DNA of 64,000 bases from Gemmatimonadota bacterium (GCA_009837395.1 VXTP01000006.1:248001-312000), one strand, 5' to 3'; positions 43,681 through 53,572 are shown, numbered from the stretch's first letter. Program-made: numbers and translations. Notes: a model not told the origin generated them from the letters alone.

Positions 43681-43803
43681 CTGTGCGGTGTAAGGTAAAT
43701 CCATCGCAGTTAAAAAAACGTCGAGAAACGTAATTTGGAACGCGACTAATCCGTAAAACCGGCATGACCGCACGACCAAAGCATCAGGTAAGGAGGAATG
43801 GAA

Positions 43804-44046
43804 ATGAATCAGGAGTCGTGGTTCCAACGTAACGGGGCTGTCTTCACCGGTGCAGTAGCGTTAATCGCTTTATTGACTTATTTGCATGTTACTTTAGGTG
43901 AGATAAGAACTGAATTCAGGGAAGAATTAAGAAACATAACAAATTCATTAGACCGAGTAGAAACCAAAATTGACGAGGTAAGCGGATACCTCAAATTCAG
44001 TGCGTATTCTGAGGAGAATGACACCCCACTGGCTGATCTGAAGTAG
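43804..44046 (+). CDS. Small membrane-anchored coiled-coil protein
   Basis: AAGGAGG at 43790-43796 favours the ATG at 43804 (7-nt spacing) over the ATG at 43798. The 80-residue product has one N-terminal helix (FTGAVALIALLTYLHVTL) and then a charged amphipathic helix with heptad character (LRNITNSLDRVETKIDEV). No family name was recognised. It is AT-richer than its neighbours, like the island genes to its left. It lies between the AmiD-like amidase and the beta-barrel gene; a link to the envelope is plausible only from location. Confidence 0.65.
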   Translation: MNQESWFQRNGAVFTGAVALIALLTYLHVTLGEIRTEFREELRNITNSLDRVETKIDEVSGYLKFSAYSEENDTPLADLK

Positions 44047-44070
44047 TGATGTGGTATAGCGGCGCGGGAT

Positions 44071-44658
44071 CTACAGCTTCCCGAAGATCATCGAAACCCC
44101 CAGGCTCATCCACCTCCAGTCGTCGCGGGACACATTGTACTGCGCCTGGAGGCTGAAACGACCGAGAAGGAGTCCGATCCCGGGGGACACGACCAGGTCT
44201 CTTTCCGTGACGAAGCCTTCTTTCGTGTTCGTGTTTGCGTTGCCTATCTGCCGCGTTCTCTTGTACACTACGCCGGCCGCGCCCTGCACGAACAGTCGTT
44301 CCAACGGATAGAATCGCAGGCCGGCGGTCACCGGAATGCTGGAGTAGTTGCCCTCGATCCGGTCGACGATGGCGTCGAGACCCTGGTCGACCAGGTCTTC
44401 CACCTCGGTACGGGACTTGATCTTCTCGCTGCCGTAGGTGACGTAGCCGCCCGAGCAGACCAACTGGACGCGATAGCTGAACCAGTACGTTATGGCGGCA
44501 TGGGCGCCGTAACCGTAGTCTTCTTCGACCAGATTGGCAAGGCCCGAGGCAGGACGGGCCACCTCGCCACCCAGGTTGAAATTGAACTGGCCGGATGCCG
44601 GCAGCGTGACCGAACTGACCGATGCCGCGAAAATCAATAAACGGAAAGCCTGAATCAT
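44071..44658 (-). CDS. Outer-membrane beta-barrel protein
   Basis: A 195-residue protein with a signal peptide (MIQAFRLLIFAASVSSVTLP, then ASGQ). Alternating-residue strands follow, such as YGYGAHAAITYWFSYRVQL, SIPVTAGLRFYPLERLFVQG, and the C-terminal FSLQAQYNVS and WRWMSLGVSMIFGKL. The layout fits small eight-stranded OmpA/OmpW-type barrels with an inserted helix around residues 82-100. No specific function can be assigned. It is on the minus strand, downstream of citrate synthase by 97 nt. Confidence 0.75.
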   Translation of the reverse strand: MIQAFRLLIFAASVSSVTLPASGQFNFNLGGEVARPASGLANLVEEDYGYGAHAAITYWFSYRVQLVCSGGYVTYGSEKIKSRTEVEDLVDQGLDAIVDRIEGNYSSIPVTAGLRFYPLERLFVQGAAGVVYKRTRQIGNANTNTKEGFVTERDLVVSPGIGLLLGRFSLQAQYNVSRDDWRWMSLGVSMIFGKL

Positions 44659-44755
44659 TTGACTTGTCCCCGATCCGGTCGATTCTTGCTCCGGTGTCCC
44701 GCCGACTTCACCGCCGCACGGGGCGTACCGTGCTCAGGTGGGCTGGCGCCCCCGG

Positions 44756-45877
44756 TCAGGCAGGGCGGTTTTCCATGGGTATGTACCGCGCTTCGGTCGG
44801 TCCGGTATACTCGCCTACCGGGCGGATGATCCGGTTGTCGGCGTACTGTTCGAGGAGATGGGCGGTCCAGCCTGTGATCCGGCTGCAGGCGAAAACGGGC
44901 GTGAACAACCCCGCCGGTATCCCCATGCTGGCATAGACCGATCCGGAATAGAAATCCACGTTGCAGGCGATACCCTTCAGTTCCATCATAGTCTGCTCGA
45001 TCACGCGGGACATTTCATACCACTTCGGGTCGCCCGCTTTACTGCCCAGTTCCTCCGAGAGGCGGCGCAGGTGCGTCGCCCGGGGATCTTCCGTCTTGTA
45101 GACGCGGTGGCCGAATCCGGGGATTTTCTCCCTGGCGGCCAGTTTCTCTCTGACGTAGTCCGCGGCCAGGGAGATCTCCCCGATCTCGTTGAGCATGTCC
45201 ATTACGTCCTTGTTGGCGCCGCCGTGCAGCGGTCCCTTGAGCGTGCCGACGGCCGACGTGACCGCAGAATGCATGTCCGAGAGCGTGGCCGCGGTGACCC
45301 GGGCGGCGAAGGTCGACGCGTTCAGTTCGTGGTCGGCATGCAGGATCAGGGCGACGTCGAAGGCCTTCGCGTGCTCGGGGTCCGGTGTCGTGCCGTTCAG
45401 CATGTAAAGGAAATTCGCGGCGTGGCCCAGGGACGGATTCGGTGCGATAGGATCGCCGCCGCTGGAGATCCGTTGCCAGGCGGCGGTAACGGACGCGAAC
45501 TGGGCGGTCAACCGGACGGCTTTGCGCAGATTCGCTTCGTGGGTGTGGTTCGCCGCGTCCGGGTCGTAGGCGGACAGGAACGACACGGCCGAACGGAGCA
45601 CGTCCATGGGCGCCGTGCGGCGCGGGAGTACCCGCAGTAAGTCCAGGACTGCTGCAGGCAAAGTCCTGCCGGCGAGGAGCTGCTCGTTGAGTTCCGCCAG
45701 CCTGTCCGATCCCGGCAGGTCGCCGTGCCACAGCAGGTAGGCCGTTTCCTCGAAACTGGAATGGGCGGCGAGGTCGTGAATGTCGTGGCCCCGGTAGAGC
45801 ATTCTGCCCTGCTGGCCATCGATGAAACAGACGGCCGTCTGTGCGGCTACGACGCCTTCAAGGCCTGGATTGACCAT
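44756..45877 (-). CDS. gltA: Citrate synthase (short, type I-like)
   Basis: The ATG at 45877 (MVNPGLEGVVAAQTAVCFID) is the start because it matches the family N terminus; the longer frame from 46036 reads as non-coding. The 373-residue enzyme condenses oxaloacetate and acetyl-CoA. The key blocks are HADHELNASTFAAR, GPLHGGANKDV (active-site His), GFGHRVYK and NVDFYSGSVY (catalytic Asp). Its length matches the compact archaeal/Gram-positive-like citrate synthases; a 2-methylcitrate synthase role cannot be excluded. It is divergent from apaG. Confidence 0.92.
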   Translation of the reverse strand: MVNPGLEGVVAAQTAVCFIDGQQGRMLYRGHDIHDLAAHSSFEETAYLLWHGDLPGSDRLAELNEQLLAGRTLPAAVLDLLRVLPRRTAPMDVLRSAVSFLSAYDPDAANHTHEANLRKAVRLTAQFASVTAAWQRISSGGDPIAPNPSLGHAANFLYMLNGTTPDPEHAKAFDVALILHADHELNASTFAARVTAATLSDMHSAVTSAVGTLKGPLHGGANKDVMDMLNEIGEISLAADYVREKLAAREKIPGFGHRVYKTEDPRATHLRRLSEELGSKAGDPKWYEMSRVIEQTMMELKGIACNVDFYSGSVYASMGIPAGLFTPVFACSRITGWTAHLLEQYADNRIIRPVGEYTGPTEARYIPMENRPA

Positions 45878-46072
45878 TCCGTTGCTACCCCGGTGGATAC
45901 GGTTTTGTGCCGTGGACAGAATAGAGATGCGCCCCCCGGGTGTCAAGGTGTTTTTGGTCCGGATTCCGCCGCCGGGAAGGGCGTCTCCGTCGGTTTTTTG
46001 TTTGTCGATGAAGCCCCCCGTATTTATCTTATACACCTTCGATTTTCCGGGCCGATTTCACGGAGCAACGCG

Positions 46073-46492
46073 ATGCCGACACCGCTGAATTCAGACACGG
46101 TCACCCATGGCATACGGGTCCAGGTATTCCCGGGCTATCTGCCCGATCATTCCGATCCAGGCCAGAGCCAGTACGTGTTCGCTTATCGTATCGTCATCAC
46201 CAATGACAGCGAGCGGTGGGTAAAGCTGATCAACCGTCACTGGGTCATCATCAACGCCGACGGCAAGCGCAGCGAAGTCAGAGGTCCGGGCGTCGTCGGA
46301 CTGCAGCCCGAACTCGAGCCCGGAGAAAATCACGAATACCAGAGCCTCTGCCCCCTGGACACGGAATGGGGCACCATGGAAGGCGAATATGAAATGCAGG
46401 ACGCGGACGGCCGTCACTTCGAAGTGGAGATCGGCCGGTTCTATCTCGCGATATCTTCGGACGAAAAGGTGGAGTCATGGCAAAAAAACTGA
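46073..46492 (+). CDS. apaG: ApaG family protein
   Basis: The start is ATG 46073 with CGGAG upstream; the longer frame to 45725 runs into the citrate synthase region. The 139-residue product is an ApaG (DUF525) beta-sandwich: [49 protein letters not shown] and GTMEGEYEM are all family blocks. The role is unclear; it is linked to Co/Mg homeostasis and protein interaction in enterics. Its last 16 nt overlap the start of proS, so the two are translationally coupled. Confidence 0.93.
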   Translation: MPTPLNSDTVTHGIRVQVFPGYLPDHSDPGQSQYVFAYRIVITNDSERWVKLINRHWVIINADGKRSEVRGPGVVGLQPELEPGENHEYQSLCPLDTEWGTMEGEYEMQDADGRHFEVEIGRFYLAISSDEKVESWQKN

Positions 46493-47904
46493 CCGCGCAG
46501 GCGGAGGATTTTTCGGCCTGGTACAATGAAGTGATCGCGAAAGCCGAACTGGCCGACAACGCGCCGACCCGCGGCTGCATGGTCATCCGGCCATACGGTT
46601 TCGCGCTCTGGGAAAACATGGTGGCGGTGCTGGACCGGATGTTCAAGGACACCGGACACGTAAACGCCTATTTCCCCCTGTTGATTCCCGACAGCTTCTT
46701 CCAGAAAGAAGCGGAGCACGTGGAGGGATTCTCGCCCGAATGCGCCGTGGTTACGCACGGCGGGGGCAAGAAGCTCGAAGAAAGCCTCATGGTCCGCCCG
46801 ACCTCCGAGACCATCATTGCGGACATGTACGCCAGGTGGATCCAGTCCTATCGCGACCTGCCGCTGCTGATCAACCAGTGGGCCAATGTCTTCCGGTGGG
46901 AACTGCGGCCGAGAGCCTTCCTGCGGACGACTGAATTTCTCTGGCAGGAAGGCCACACGGCCCACGCCACGGCGGCGGAGGCCGAGGAGGAGACCCTGCG
47001 CATCCTGGACATCTACCGAACCTTCGCGGAAGACTACATGGCGATTCCGGTGCTGTACGGTCCGAAAACCGACGCCGAAAAGTTCCCCGGCGCGCTGCAG
47101 ACCTACGCCATCGAAGGCATGATGAAGGACGGCAAGGCCCTGCAGATGGGCACTTCGCACGACCTGGGGCAGAACTTCTCCCGGGCCTTCAACATCGATT
47201 TTCAGACGCGGGACGGGTCGCGCGAGCACGTCTACCAGACGAGTTGGGGCATGAGCACCCGGACCGTCGGCGCCATCATCATGGCCCATGGCGACGACAG
47301 GGGGCTGGTACTGCCTCCCCGCCTGGCGCCACACCAGGTCGTCGTCATCCCCATCGCGAAGTCCGACGAGGAGCAGGCCGTCGTACAGGAAGCCGTCGAC
47401 AAGCTGGTTGCGTCGCTGGAAGGCGTGCGGGTGAAGGTGGACGACCGCGAGCAGTTCGGCCTGGGCTGGAAGTTCACCGAATGGGAAACGAAGGGCGTGC
47501 CGCTGCGCGTGGAGCTCGGTCCGCGGGATATCGCGTCCGGCCAGGCGGTGGTTGTGCGCAGAGATACGGGGGAGAAGGAATTCGTTTCCCTCGAGACCCT
47601 GGGCAAGCGGGTCGGGGACCTGCTTGAGACCGTGCAACGGGATATGTTCGAGCGCGCCCTGGAGTTTCGCGAAGCCCGATCCCGGGAGATCCGGGACCGG
47701 GAATCCTTCATGTCGGCCGCGAACGGCGACGGCGGGTTCATCCTCGCGCACTGGTGCGGCGATCCGGCGTGCGAAGCCGCGATCAAGGACGAAACCCGGA
47801 ACACGATCCGGTGCGTCCCCATGGACTGGGAGGCCGATCCGGGCACCTGCGCGTATTGCGGGGGGGCGTCGGAACGAAAGGTCGTCTACGCCCAGGCCTA
47901 CTGA
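46477..47904 (+). CDS. proS: Prolyl-tRNA synthetase, archaeal/eukaryotic-type (ProS type 3)
   Basis: A 475-residue class II synthetase charging tRNA-Pro. The motifs are [57 protein letters not shown] and [20 protein letters not shown]. The C-terminal zinc-binding domain has [10 protein letters not shown] and CAYCGG and ends in Tyr, as in type 3 enzymes. Bacterial type 1 ProS has an INS editing domain between motifs 2 and 3; it is absent here. It overlaps apaG upstream, and its last 7 nt overlap the convergent FAD oxidoreductase gene. Confidence 0.96.
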   Translation: MAKKLTAQAEDFSAWYNEVIAKAELADNAPTRGCMVIRPYGFALWENMVAVLDRMFKDTGHVNAYFPLLIPDSFFQKEAEHVEGFSPECAVVTHGGGKKLEESLMVRPTSETIIADMYARWIQSYRDLPLLINQWANVFRWELRPRAFLRTTEFLWQEGHTAHATAAEAEEETLRILDIYRTFAEDYMAIPVLYGPKTDAEKFPGALQTYAIEGMMKDGKALQMGTSHDLGQNFSRAFNIDFQTRDGSREHVYQTSWGMSTRTVGAIIMAHGDDRGLVLPPRLAPHQVVVIPIAKSDEEQAVVQEAVDKLVASLEGVRVKVDDREQFGLGWKFTEWETKGVPLRVELGPRDIASGQAVVVRRDTGEKEFVSLETLGKRVGDLLETVQRDMFERALEFREARSREIRDRESFMSAANGDGGFILAHWCGDPACEAAIKDETRNTIRCVPMDWEADPGTCAYCGGASERKVVYAQAY

Positions 47905-49535
47905 TCCCCGTACATCCCCAGCACTTCCATCGCCGCGTTGCGCCCGTTTATGGCAATCACGCTGCCGCCCGGATGGGTGCATGCCCCGCACAGGTAGACC
48001 CCGGGCATGGGCGTCCGCGGTTCGAGCCGCCTGTCCCACATGTAGGCCGGCAGGATTTCGCCCTGGAAGATATGGCCGCCGGTCAGGCCCACCTTCTTCT
48101 CGATGTCCGGCGGACCCATGACGTCCATGTGCAGGACGACATCGGGAATGTTGCTGCAGAAGCGGCCCAGGGATGACAGGGCCAGCCTCCCCACCTCCTC
48201 CCTCCGTGAATCCCAATCGCCCTCGGAGAACGCGTAGGGGACGAACTGGGCGAAGATGCTCATGGTGTGACGGCCCGCCGGCGCCACGCTCGGGTCGTGG
48301 GCGGTATGGAAGTAGAGTTCCTCCCAGAGGCGCGGGGGTAACCGGCCGTCTGCGGCCATGGCGTGGAATTCGTGCCATTGCCGTGCGGTAAGCGGGATGT
48401 TGACCTGGCCCCGGTGGTGGTCTTCGTCCGTCCCCGGCCGGCTGGTGAAATCCGGCAATTCGGCGAGGGCCACGTTGATCTTGACGGTCGCGCCGGTATG
48501 GGGCACCGATTCCACGCGGTCCTTCCACGCCCCGTCGGCCGCGTCGCCAAGGAGTCGCAGCGTGACCCGGGGATCGGCATTCGATACGACCGCCTTCGCT
48601 CGGACGAGTTCGCCGCCCTCCAGCTCCACGCCCTCCCCGGGCAGGATGCGGGCGACGGGCACGCCCGCGGCCACCACGGCGCCCGAGTCGCGCGCAATGT
48701 CGCACAGAATGAAGGACACCATGCCCATGCCGCCCCGCACGTACCCCCACATGCCGGGCATGCCGGCCATGGTTCCCGTGGAGTGGAAAACGTGCACGGA
48801 GGCGGTCCCGGGCTCGTAGGGGCTGGCGTTCGTCCCGATCACACCCTGGCCGGTCAGCGCCATCCGCAGCCGCTCGTCTTCGAGGTAACGCTCGACGTAT
48901 TCGACCATGGACCATTCGAAGAGCAGGCCGATGGCCTCCCGGTCGCCCTTGAGACGTTCTTCGATCTGATCCCGGGTCGGCGCCCGCCCGATCCAGATAT
49001 CGTCCTCTCCCGGAGGACGCAGAGCCTCCCGTATGCGCCGCATGGGCGCGTACATGGCCTCGAAGCCTTTGACGTCCCGGGGCGACAGGCGGCCGATCTC
49101 CTCCCGGCAGCGGTCGTCGTCCTCCCACAACTGTACGCTCGACCCGTCCTCGAAGGGTACGAACATGCCCGCTTCCGCCGGCGTCCATCGATAGCCGTAG
49201 CGTGCGAAATCCAATTCCTCGATCACCAGGGGATGGAGCAGGCCGGCGAGGTAGGCGCAGGGCGACACGCGGTATCCCGGCCAGGTCTCTTCGAGCGTGC
49301 AGGCGCCGCCCACGCTTTCCCGGGCTTCCAGGACCAGCACCCGTTTCCCGGCACGGGCGAGGTAGGCCGCGCAGGCCAGGCCGTTGTGGCCGGCGCCCAC
49401 GACGACCGCGTCCCAGTCGCGTCCCGCGAGCGAGGACACGGGTTCTGGCAGGCCGATTCGGCCCAGCGTGTCGCGGCAGGACCCGTCCGGTGCGGATGTC
49501 ATGACAGGCGTGGCCTGGATGCGGGTGGTTTTCAT
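47898..49535 (-). CDS. FAD-dependent oxidoreductase (phytoene desaturase/CrtI-like)
   Basis: A 545-residue flavoprotein. The FAD dinucleotide motif is [20 protein letters not shown], followed by [14 protein letters not shown]. The C-terminal CrtI-like block [20 protein letters not shown] positions the isoalloxazine. The family includes carotenoid desaturases and saturases, but many environmental homologues of this [14 protein letters not shown] type act on unknown substrates. No carotenoid genes are in the window. The start [12 protein letters not shown] at 49535 is tentative; a Met eleven residues later is possible. The Gfo/Idh/MocA gene is upstream with a 24-nt gap, so they are probably co-transcribed. 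Confidence 0.88.
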   Translation of the reverse strand: MKTTRIQATPVMTSAPDGSCRDTLGRIGLPEPVSSLAGRDWDAVVVGAGHNGLACAAYLARAGKRVLVLEARESVGGACTLEETWPGYRVSPCAYLAGLLHPLVIEELDFARYGYRWTPAEAGMFVPFEDGSSVQLWEDDDRCREEIGRLSPRDVKGFEAMYAPMRRIREALRPPGEDDIWIGRAPTRDQIEERLKGDREAIGLLFEWSMVEYVERYLEDERLRMALTGQGVIGTNASPYEPGTASVHVFHSTGTMAGMPGMWGYVRGGMGMVSFILCDIARDSGAVVAAGVPVARILPGEGVELEGGELVRAKAVVSNADPRVTLRLLGDAADGAWKDRVESVPHTGATVKINVALAELPDFTSRPGTDEDHHRGQVNIPLTARQWHEFHAMAADGRLPPRLWEELYFHTAHDPSVAPAGRHTMSIFAQFVPYAFSEGDWDSRREEVGRLALSSLGRFCSNIPDVVLHMDVMGPPDIEKKVGLTGGHIFQGEILPAYMWDRRLEPRTPMPGVYLCGACTHPGGSVIAINGRNAAMEVLGMYGDQ

Positions 49536-49559
49536 GGCGGATCTCTGCCGGCGTCCTTC

Positions 49560-50678
49560 CTAAATCAGGTTCGGCAACAACGGGTGGTCCCGGTTGTCCA
49601 GCGGCAGGGCGATGCGGCTTTCCGCCAGGTGGGCGGCAAAGACGCCGTGGATCATCTCAAGCGCCCAGCGTCCGTCGTAACCGCTGTTCACCGGCCTGCG
49701 TCCGTCCCGCCTCGCCTCGAACACGTCGCGGACGATGGCGGCGTTGGCCGCAGCCTGAAGCGCGCTCATTGAAGGCTGCTCGGGAGGCGCAAGCTCGAGG
49801 GCTTCCGCGGTAACGTCGCGAACCGCCGCGTCGTCGTCCGGATGCCAGACCGGGGATTCGTATATCCTGATCTGCTGGGAACCTTCATGGACGGTCATGA
49901 TGCCCTCCGACCCGTACACCCACATCCCGTACCGCCGGGGGTGAGGAGCCTGGTTGCGGCGCGTTTCGAAAGTGGCCGTCACGCCGTGGCCGAAACCGTA
50001 CATCGCGTGGACGGCGTCGCCCGCGATGAGGCCCAGTTCCTCCGGACCTTCCTCGGCGTCTTCCAGGGTCGCCGGCCGGCCGCCGGTCATGGTCACTGAC
50101 GCCTGCACCCAGGCGGGGTTTCTGCCCAGGAGGAACCGGAGCATATCGAAAAGGTGGGTGCCCAGCACCATGAGGTCCTCGCCGCCTCCGCGATGATCTT
50201 CCTTGCCGTTCATGCGGACGTGGAGAATATCCCCGATGGCGCCGTCGGCGAGCAGTTGACGGGCGTGCCACGCAGCCGCGTGCATGCGGCCCTGGTGGGC
50301 GATGCCCATCATCACCCCGGCCTTCTCGCAGGCTTCGATCATGGCGTCGGCCTCGGACAGCGTGCGGGCCATGGGCTTCTCGAGGAAGATGCACGCGCCC
50401 GCTTCCGCCACGGCCAGGGTCATCGCGGCGTGCTGGTCGAGCCAGCGGGGACAGATGCTGACGATGTCGAACCACTCGTTGCGCAGCATCTCCCGGTAGT
50501 CCGTATACAGGTTCCGCACGCCCAGCCGCCGGCCCGCTTCCCGCAGGCCGTCCGGATCGTCGTCGGCCACGGCGATGATGTCCACGTCATCCATTCCGAG
50601 ATACACCGTGTCCAGGCCATGGCCGTAGTTGCCCCGGCCGGTGCGTCCAATGACCCCCGCCCTGTATCGTCGGTCCAT
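49560..50678 (-). CDS. Gfo/Idh/MocA family oxidoreductase
   Basis: The start is ATG 50678, with CGGAGGAGC just upstream; the longer frame to 50738 would abut the EcfT gene. The 372-residue dehydrogenase has the Rossmann region RRYRAGVIGRTGRGNYGHGL, the ADDDPDGLREAG strand, the CIFLEKPMARTLSEAD motif (Glu-Lys-Pro) and the C-terminal sheet DLMVLGTHLFDMLRFLLG. It is a paralogue of the 3229 gene with low similarity and an atypical glycine motif (GRTGRG). It is likely NAD(P)-dependent with a sugar or inositol-type substrate. Confidence 0.87.
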   Translation of the reverse strand: MDRRYRAGVIGRTGRGNYGHGLDTVYLGMDDVDIIAVADDDPDGLREAGRRLGVRNLYTDYREMLRNEWFDIVSICPRWLDQHAAMTLAVAEAGACIFLEKPMARTLSEADAMIEACEKAGVMMGIAHQGRMHAAAWHARQLLADGAIGDILHVRMNGKEDHRGGGEDLMVLGTHLFDMLRFLLGRNPAWVQASVTMTGGRPATLEDAEEGPEELGLIAGDAVHAMYGFGHGVTATFETRRNQAPHPRRYGMWVYGSEGIMTVHEGSQQIRIYESPVWHPDDDAAVRDVTAEALELAPPEQPSMSALQAAANAAIVRDVFEARRDGRRPVNSGYDGRWALEMIHGVFAAHLAESRIALPLDNRDHPLLPNLI

Positions 50679-50734
50679 TCGATGCTCCTCCGGTATGAGC
50701 AGCGCTCCTCCGGAAGCCTTTCCCTGTGGATCGC

Positions 50735-51490
50735 TCACGGGACCGGCATCAGCCAGCCCGCGATATTCAGGATCACCAGCAACCCCAGAATCGCATAGTC
50801 ACGCCAGACGAAAGGAAAAGCAAGGTACTCCGTTCTCCTGCCCCGCATGCCGAAACCCTTGGATTCGAGGGCCATGGAGAGCAGGTCGGTGTCCCGGATC
50901 GCGTACACGAATATGGGCACCAGCAGCGGCACGTACTTGCGGGCCCGCTGCAATACGTTCCCGCTCTTGAGATCGAGGCCCCGTGCCTGCTGGGCCTGGA
51001 CGACCGTGCCGATACGCGTAAAAAACAGGGGAACGAGCCGAAAGGCAAGGGAGAGCGCGAAACTAACGGCGAAGGGCAGCCCGATGGCCCGGAGTCCGTA
51101 GGCGAATTCCTCCACTTTCGTGCAGGAAACGAAGACCATGCCGGAAACGAGCATCGCCTCGAGCCTGAATCCCATGGCGAACCCGAACCGAATGGACTCC
51201 GTCGAGAGCGTGAACAGGCCAAAGGACCAGAACGGATCGCCGATGCGGCGGAACAGCGACCAGGACACGACGCTGAACACGAGCACGGTGATCATGAGCG
51301 GCAGGATCCGGCGGAGGTTTCTGAACGCGCCGGCCGAACGCGCCAGCAACAGGACGCCTGCCAGGATGACCAGCTGGTACCAGGGCGACTGGAAGGCCAC
51401 CGTGAGGATCAGCAACAGGGCCAGTCCCACGATCTTTGTCGAGGGATGGAGCCGATGCAGCAGGGAATCTGAGGGTATGTAGAGCACCAT
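50735..51490 (-). CDS. ECF transporter T component (EcfT)
   Basis: The start is ATG 51490 (MVLYIPSDSLLHRLHPSTK), matching the family; the longer frame is not supported. The 251-residue membrane protein has about five helices. The coupling motifs are QQARGLDLKSG (Ala-Arg-Gly) and ALESKGFGMRG, which dock onto the two ATPase domains. It couples ATP hydrolysis to uptake of vitamins or metal ions with an S component. It lies 13 nt downstream of the fused ATPase gene, and the Gfo/Idh/MocA gene follows by 56 nt. Confidence 0.9.
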   Translation of the reverse strand: MVLYIPSDSLLHRLHPSTKIVGLALLLILTVAFQSPWYQLVILAGVLLLARSAGAFRNLRRILPLMITVLVFSVVSWSLFRRIGDPFWSFGLFTLSTESIRFGFAMGFRLEAMLVSGMVFVSCTKVEEFAYGLRAIGLPFAVSFALSLAFRLVPLFFTRIGTVVQAQQARGLDLKSGNVLQRARKYVPLLVPIFVYAIRDTDLLSMALESKGFGMRGRRTEYLAFPFVWRDYAILGLLVILNIAGWLMPVP

Positions 51491-51503
51491 GGGCGGTCCG
51501 GGG

Positions 51504-53243
51504 TTATTCCTCCACGCGTTCCAGGCAGTGGGCAATCTCTTGGACGGAACGTGCCACGAGTCCGAATTCATAGCCGAGACGGACGGCCTCGGGCGCCTCC
51601 AGGTACAGCGATTCCAGTAATTCGGGATTGCTGAAACACGTCCGCACGTCTCCGTCCTGGACAACGCGTCCGCCCGACATGATGATACACCGGTCGGCGT
51701 ATTCGGCAACGACCCACATGGAATGGGTGATCATGACCACGGTACGGCCGGATTCGTTGAGCCGCCGGACCAGGTTCAGTATGGCGACCTGTCCGTGGTA
51801 ATCCAGCCCGGTGGTCGGTTCGTCCAGGACGAGAATCCCAGGGTCCGTGGCCAGTACAGACGCCACGGCGAGTTGCTGCCTCTCTCCCCGGGTCAGGTTG
51901 AAGGGGTCCTCGAGATCCCGGCCGGACAGGCCGGTCTCGGCCAGGGCCGCGTCCACTTTCTCCCCGACCTCTTCTTCGGAGAACCCGTAGTTCCGAGCGC
52001 CGAAGGCGACTTCGTCCCGCACGGTATTAGCGAAGATCTGATGGTCCGGATTCTGGAATACGTATCCGACGCGCCGTCCCAGTTCGGGCAGGGTCCAGTC
52101 GGTGATGGACTTGCCCAGGACCCGGACCTCGCCCTCCGTCGGGGCGTGCAGTCCGTTGAGATGCTTGGCGAGCGTGGTCTTGCCGCAGCCGTTCTGTCCC
52201 ACCAGCGCGACGAATTCGCCGGCCGCGATGTCCAGGCTGACCCCGTCCACGGCCGGCGGAGCTTCGCCGTATCTGAAGACCAGGTTTTTGATGTGCACGA
52301 CGGACTGGCGCGAATCATCCAATGGTTCGTGCGGCGGTTCACCCGGTGGATCACACGGCGGTTCACGCCGGCGCGCGCCTTCCAGGCTCTCCTGGGCAGA
52401 CTTCTTGACGCGCCATCCGGCCGAACGGATTCGGGCCGCCGCGTCCTCTATGGTCAGGGCATCGGTCTCCAGGCCCAGTTCGGAAAGCAGCACCGTGGTC
52501 TGGAGCGGCCGGACGCCATGCCGTTCCACGTTCCGGGGATCGGCCAGGATCTCACCGGGCGGCCCCTCTTGGACGATACGCCCCTCGTGCATCAACAGGA
52601 TCCTGTCCGCGCTCAGGACGTGTTCGGTCTCGTGCTCCACCAGGATGATGCCCTCGATCTCGTTCCGCAGGACCTGGGCGAGCGTGAAGATGTCGCGCTT
52701 GCCGACGGGGTCCAGGTCGGTCGTCGGTTCGTCCATGACGACCACCGAGGGACTGCCCGCAAGCACCGAGGCGATGGCCAGCCGCTGCTTCTCGCCTCCC
52801 GACAGGCTGGCGGGGTCCCGCTGTTCGAAGCCCGACAGCCCGACCCGATTCAGCGCCCGGTCGACGCGGGTTTTCATCCGATCGCGGTCCACGGCGAAGT
52901 TCTCGAGCGCGAAAGCCGTCTCGAGTTCCACGTTGGTGGAGAACAGCTGCGCCTCGAAGTCCTGGAATACCAGGCCGACGATCCGTGCCAGTTCGTAGAC
53001 CTGGGGCCGTTCGGAATCCCGGTGCCCGGCTACCTGCAGGCTTCCCTCGAGCCTGCCCTTTGTAAAGGAGGGGATTAACCCGTTCAGGCAGCGGCACAGG
53101 GTGGACTTGCCCGCGCCGGTCTCGCCGACGATTACGGTGAATTCACCGCGGCGATGCCGGTAGTCGATCTGATCGAGCGCGGGCTTCGGGGCGTCGCGGT
53201 AGGTGAACGCGAGGTCGCTGAGCGTGAGGATCGGCTGGTTCAA
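51504..53243 (-). CDS. Fused ECF transporter ATPases (EcfA-EcfA')
   Basis: A 579-residue protein with two ABC ATPase domains. Domain 1 has Walker A GETGAGKST, signature LSGGEKQRLAIAS and Walker B VVVMDEPTTDLDP. Domain 2, after a basic and Pro/Glu-rich linker (residues about 285-310), has Walker A GQNGCGKTT, a modified signature LTRGERQQLAVAS and Walker B LVLDEPTTGLDYHG. It drives the EcfT partner encoded 13 nt downstream. No S component gene is visible nearby, so the transported vitamin or metal cannot be named; the S protein may be encoded elsewhere (group II ECF). Confidence 0.92.
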   Translation of the reverse strand: MNQPILTLSDLAFTYRDAPKPALDQIDYRHRRGEFTVIVGETGAGKSTLCRCLNGLIPSFTKGRLEGSLQVAGHRDSERPQVYELARIVGLVFQDFEAQLFSTNVELETAFALENFAVDRDRMKTRVDRALNRVGLSGFEQRDPASLSGGEKQRLAIASVLAGSPSVVVMDEPTTDLDPVGKRDIFTLAQVLRNEIEGIILVEHETEHVLSADRILLMHEGRIVQEGPPGEILADPRNVERHGVRPLQTTVLLSELGLETDALTIEDAAARIRSAGWRVKKSAQESLEGARRREPPCDPPGEPPHEPLDDSRQSVVHIKNLVFRYGEAPPAVDGVSLDIAAGEFVALVGQNGCGKTTLAKHLNGLHAPTEGEVRVLGKSITDWTLPELGRRVGYVFQNPDHQIFANTVRDEVAFGARNYGFSEEEVGEKVDAALAETGLSGRDLEDPFNLTRGERQQLAVASVLATDPGILVLDEPTTGLDYHGQVAILNLVRRLNESGRTVVMITHSMWVVAEYADRCIIMSGGRVVQDGDVRTCFSNPELLESLYLEAPEAVRLGYEFGLVARSVQEIAHCLERVEE

Positions 53244-53467
53244 GAGACTTGATTCATGGAGGGATTACACCCTAATTTACAGTGGATGAAGAACGCGAAC
53301 AGGTTAGTGATTAGTCCTCCGTTTGTCAATTTTGGTTTTCCATCAATCACATCTGCACAATGGAAAAACGTTCAATTTGTTAATGAATAAGGTTGCTGTG
53401 GTCGTTAAGATGGATATGAATCTGGCCTCTTTTGAATATTCACAGTATAGTAAGTATGTATTCCTTC

Positions 53468-53495
53468 AGATTGTGTTAGATAGATTGTGTTAGAC
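53468..53495. repeat. 14-nt tandem repeat in operon leader
   Basis: AGATTGTGTTAGAT (53468-53481) is followed directly by AGATTGTGTTAGAC (53482-53495), 13 of 14 bases identical, about 80 nt upstream of the outer-membrane factor start. It could be a pair of regulator half-sites. Confidence 0.5.
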
Positions 53496-53508
53496 TATTT
53501 CGATAGTC
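53493..53508 (+). promoter_or_regulatory. Short hairpin with TTCG loop, possible operator or leader element
   Basis: GACTAT (53493-53498), TTCG, ATAGTC (53503-53508) form a perfect 6-bp inverted repeat with a stable tetraloop. It overlaps the end of the tandem repeat and lies 65 nt before the first gene of the efflux operon. As DNA it could be a repressor site. Confidence 0.4.
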
Positions 53509-53572
53509 AAAGACCGGATCTGCAAGTAATGTGTTAAGAACAGTGGATCACGGTCTCGATCATGGAATCGAC

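Larger units (their letters stand above)
53244..53572. other. AT-rich divergent spacer upstream of the RND/P450/SMT operon
   Basis: 329 nt between the divergent ECF ATPase gene and the efflux operon, markedly AT-rich. It contains the 14-nt tandem repeat and the small hairpin reported separately at its downstream end. No coding frame is supported. A promoter for the operon probably lies here, but no convincing -35/-10 pair was found. Confidence 0.55.

Noticed and set aside
46441-49188. Very long minus-strand open frame (about 915 codons) across proS and the FAD oxidoreductase
   Set aside because: Its residues are Arg/Gly/Pro-rich shadow sequence; proS and the oxidoreductase have intact motifs in their own frames.
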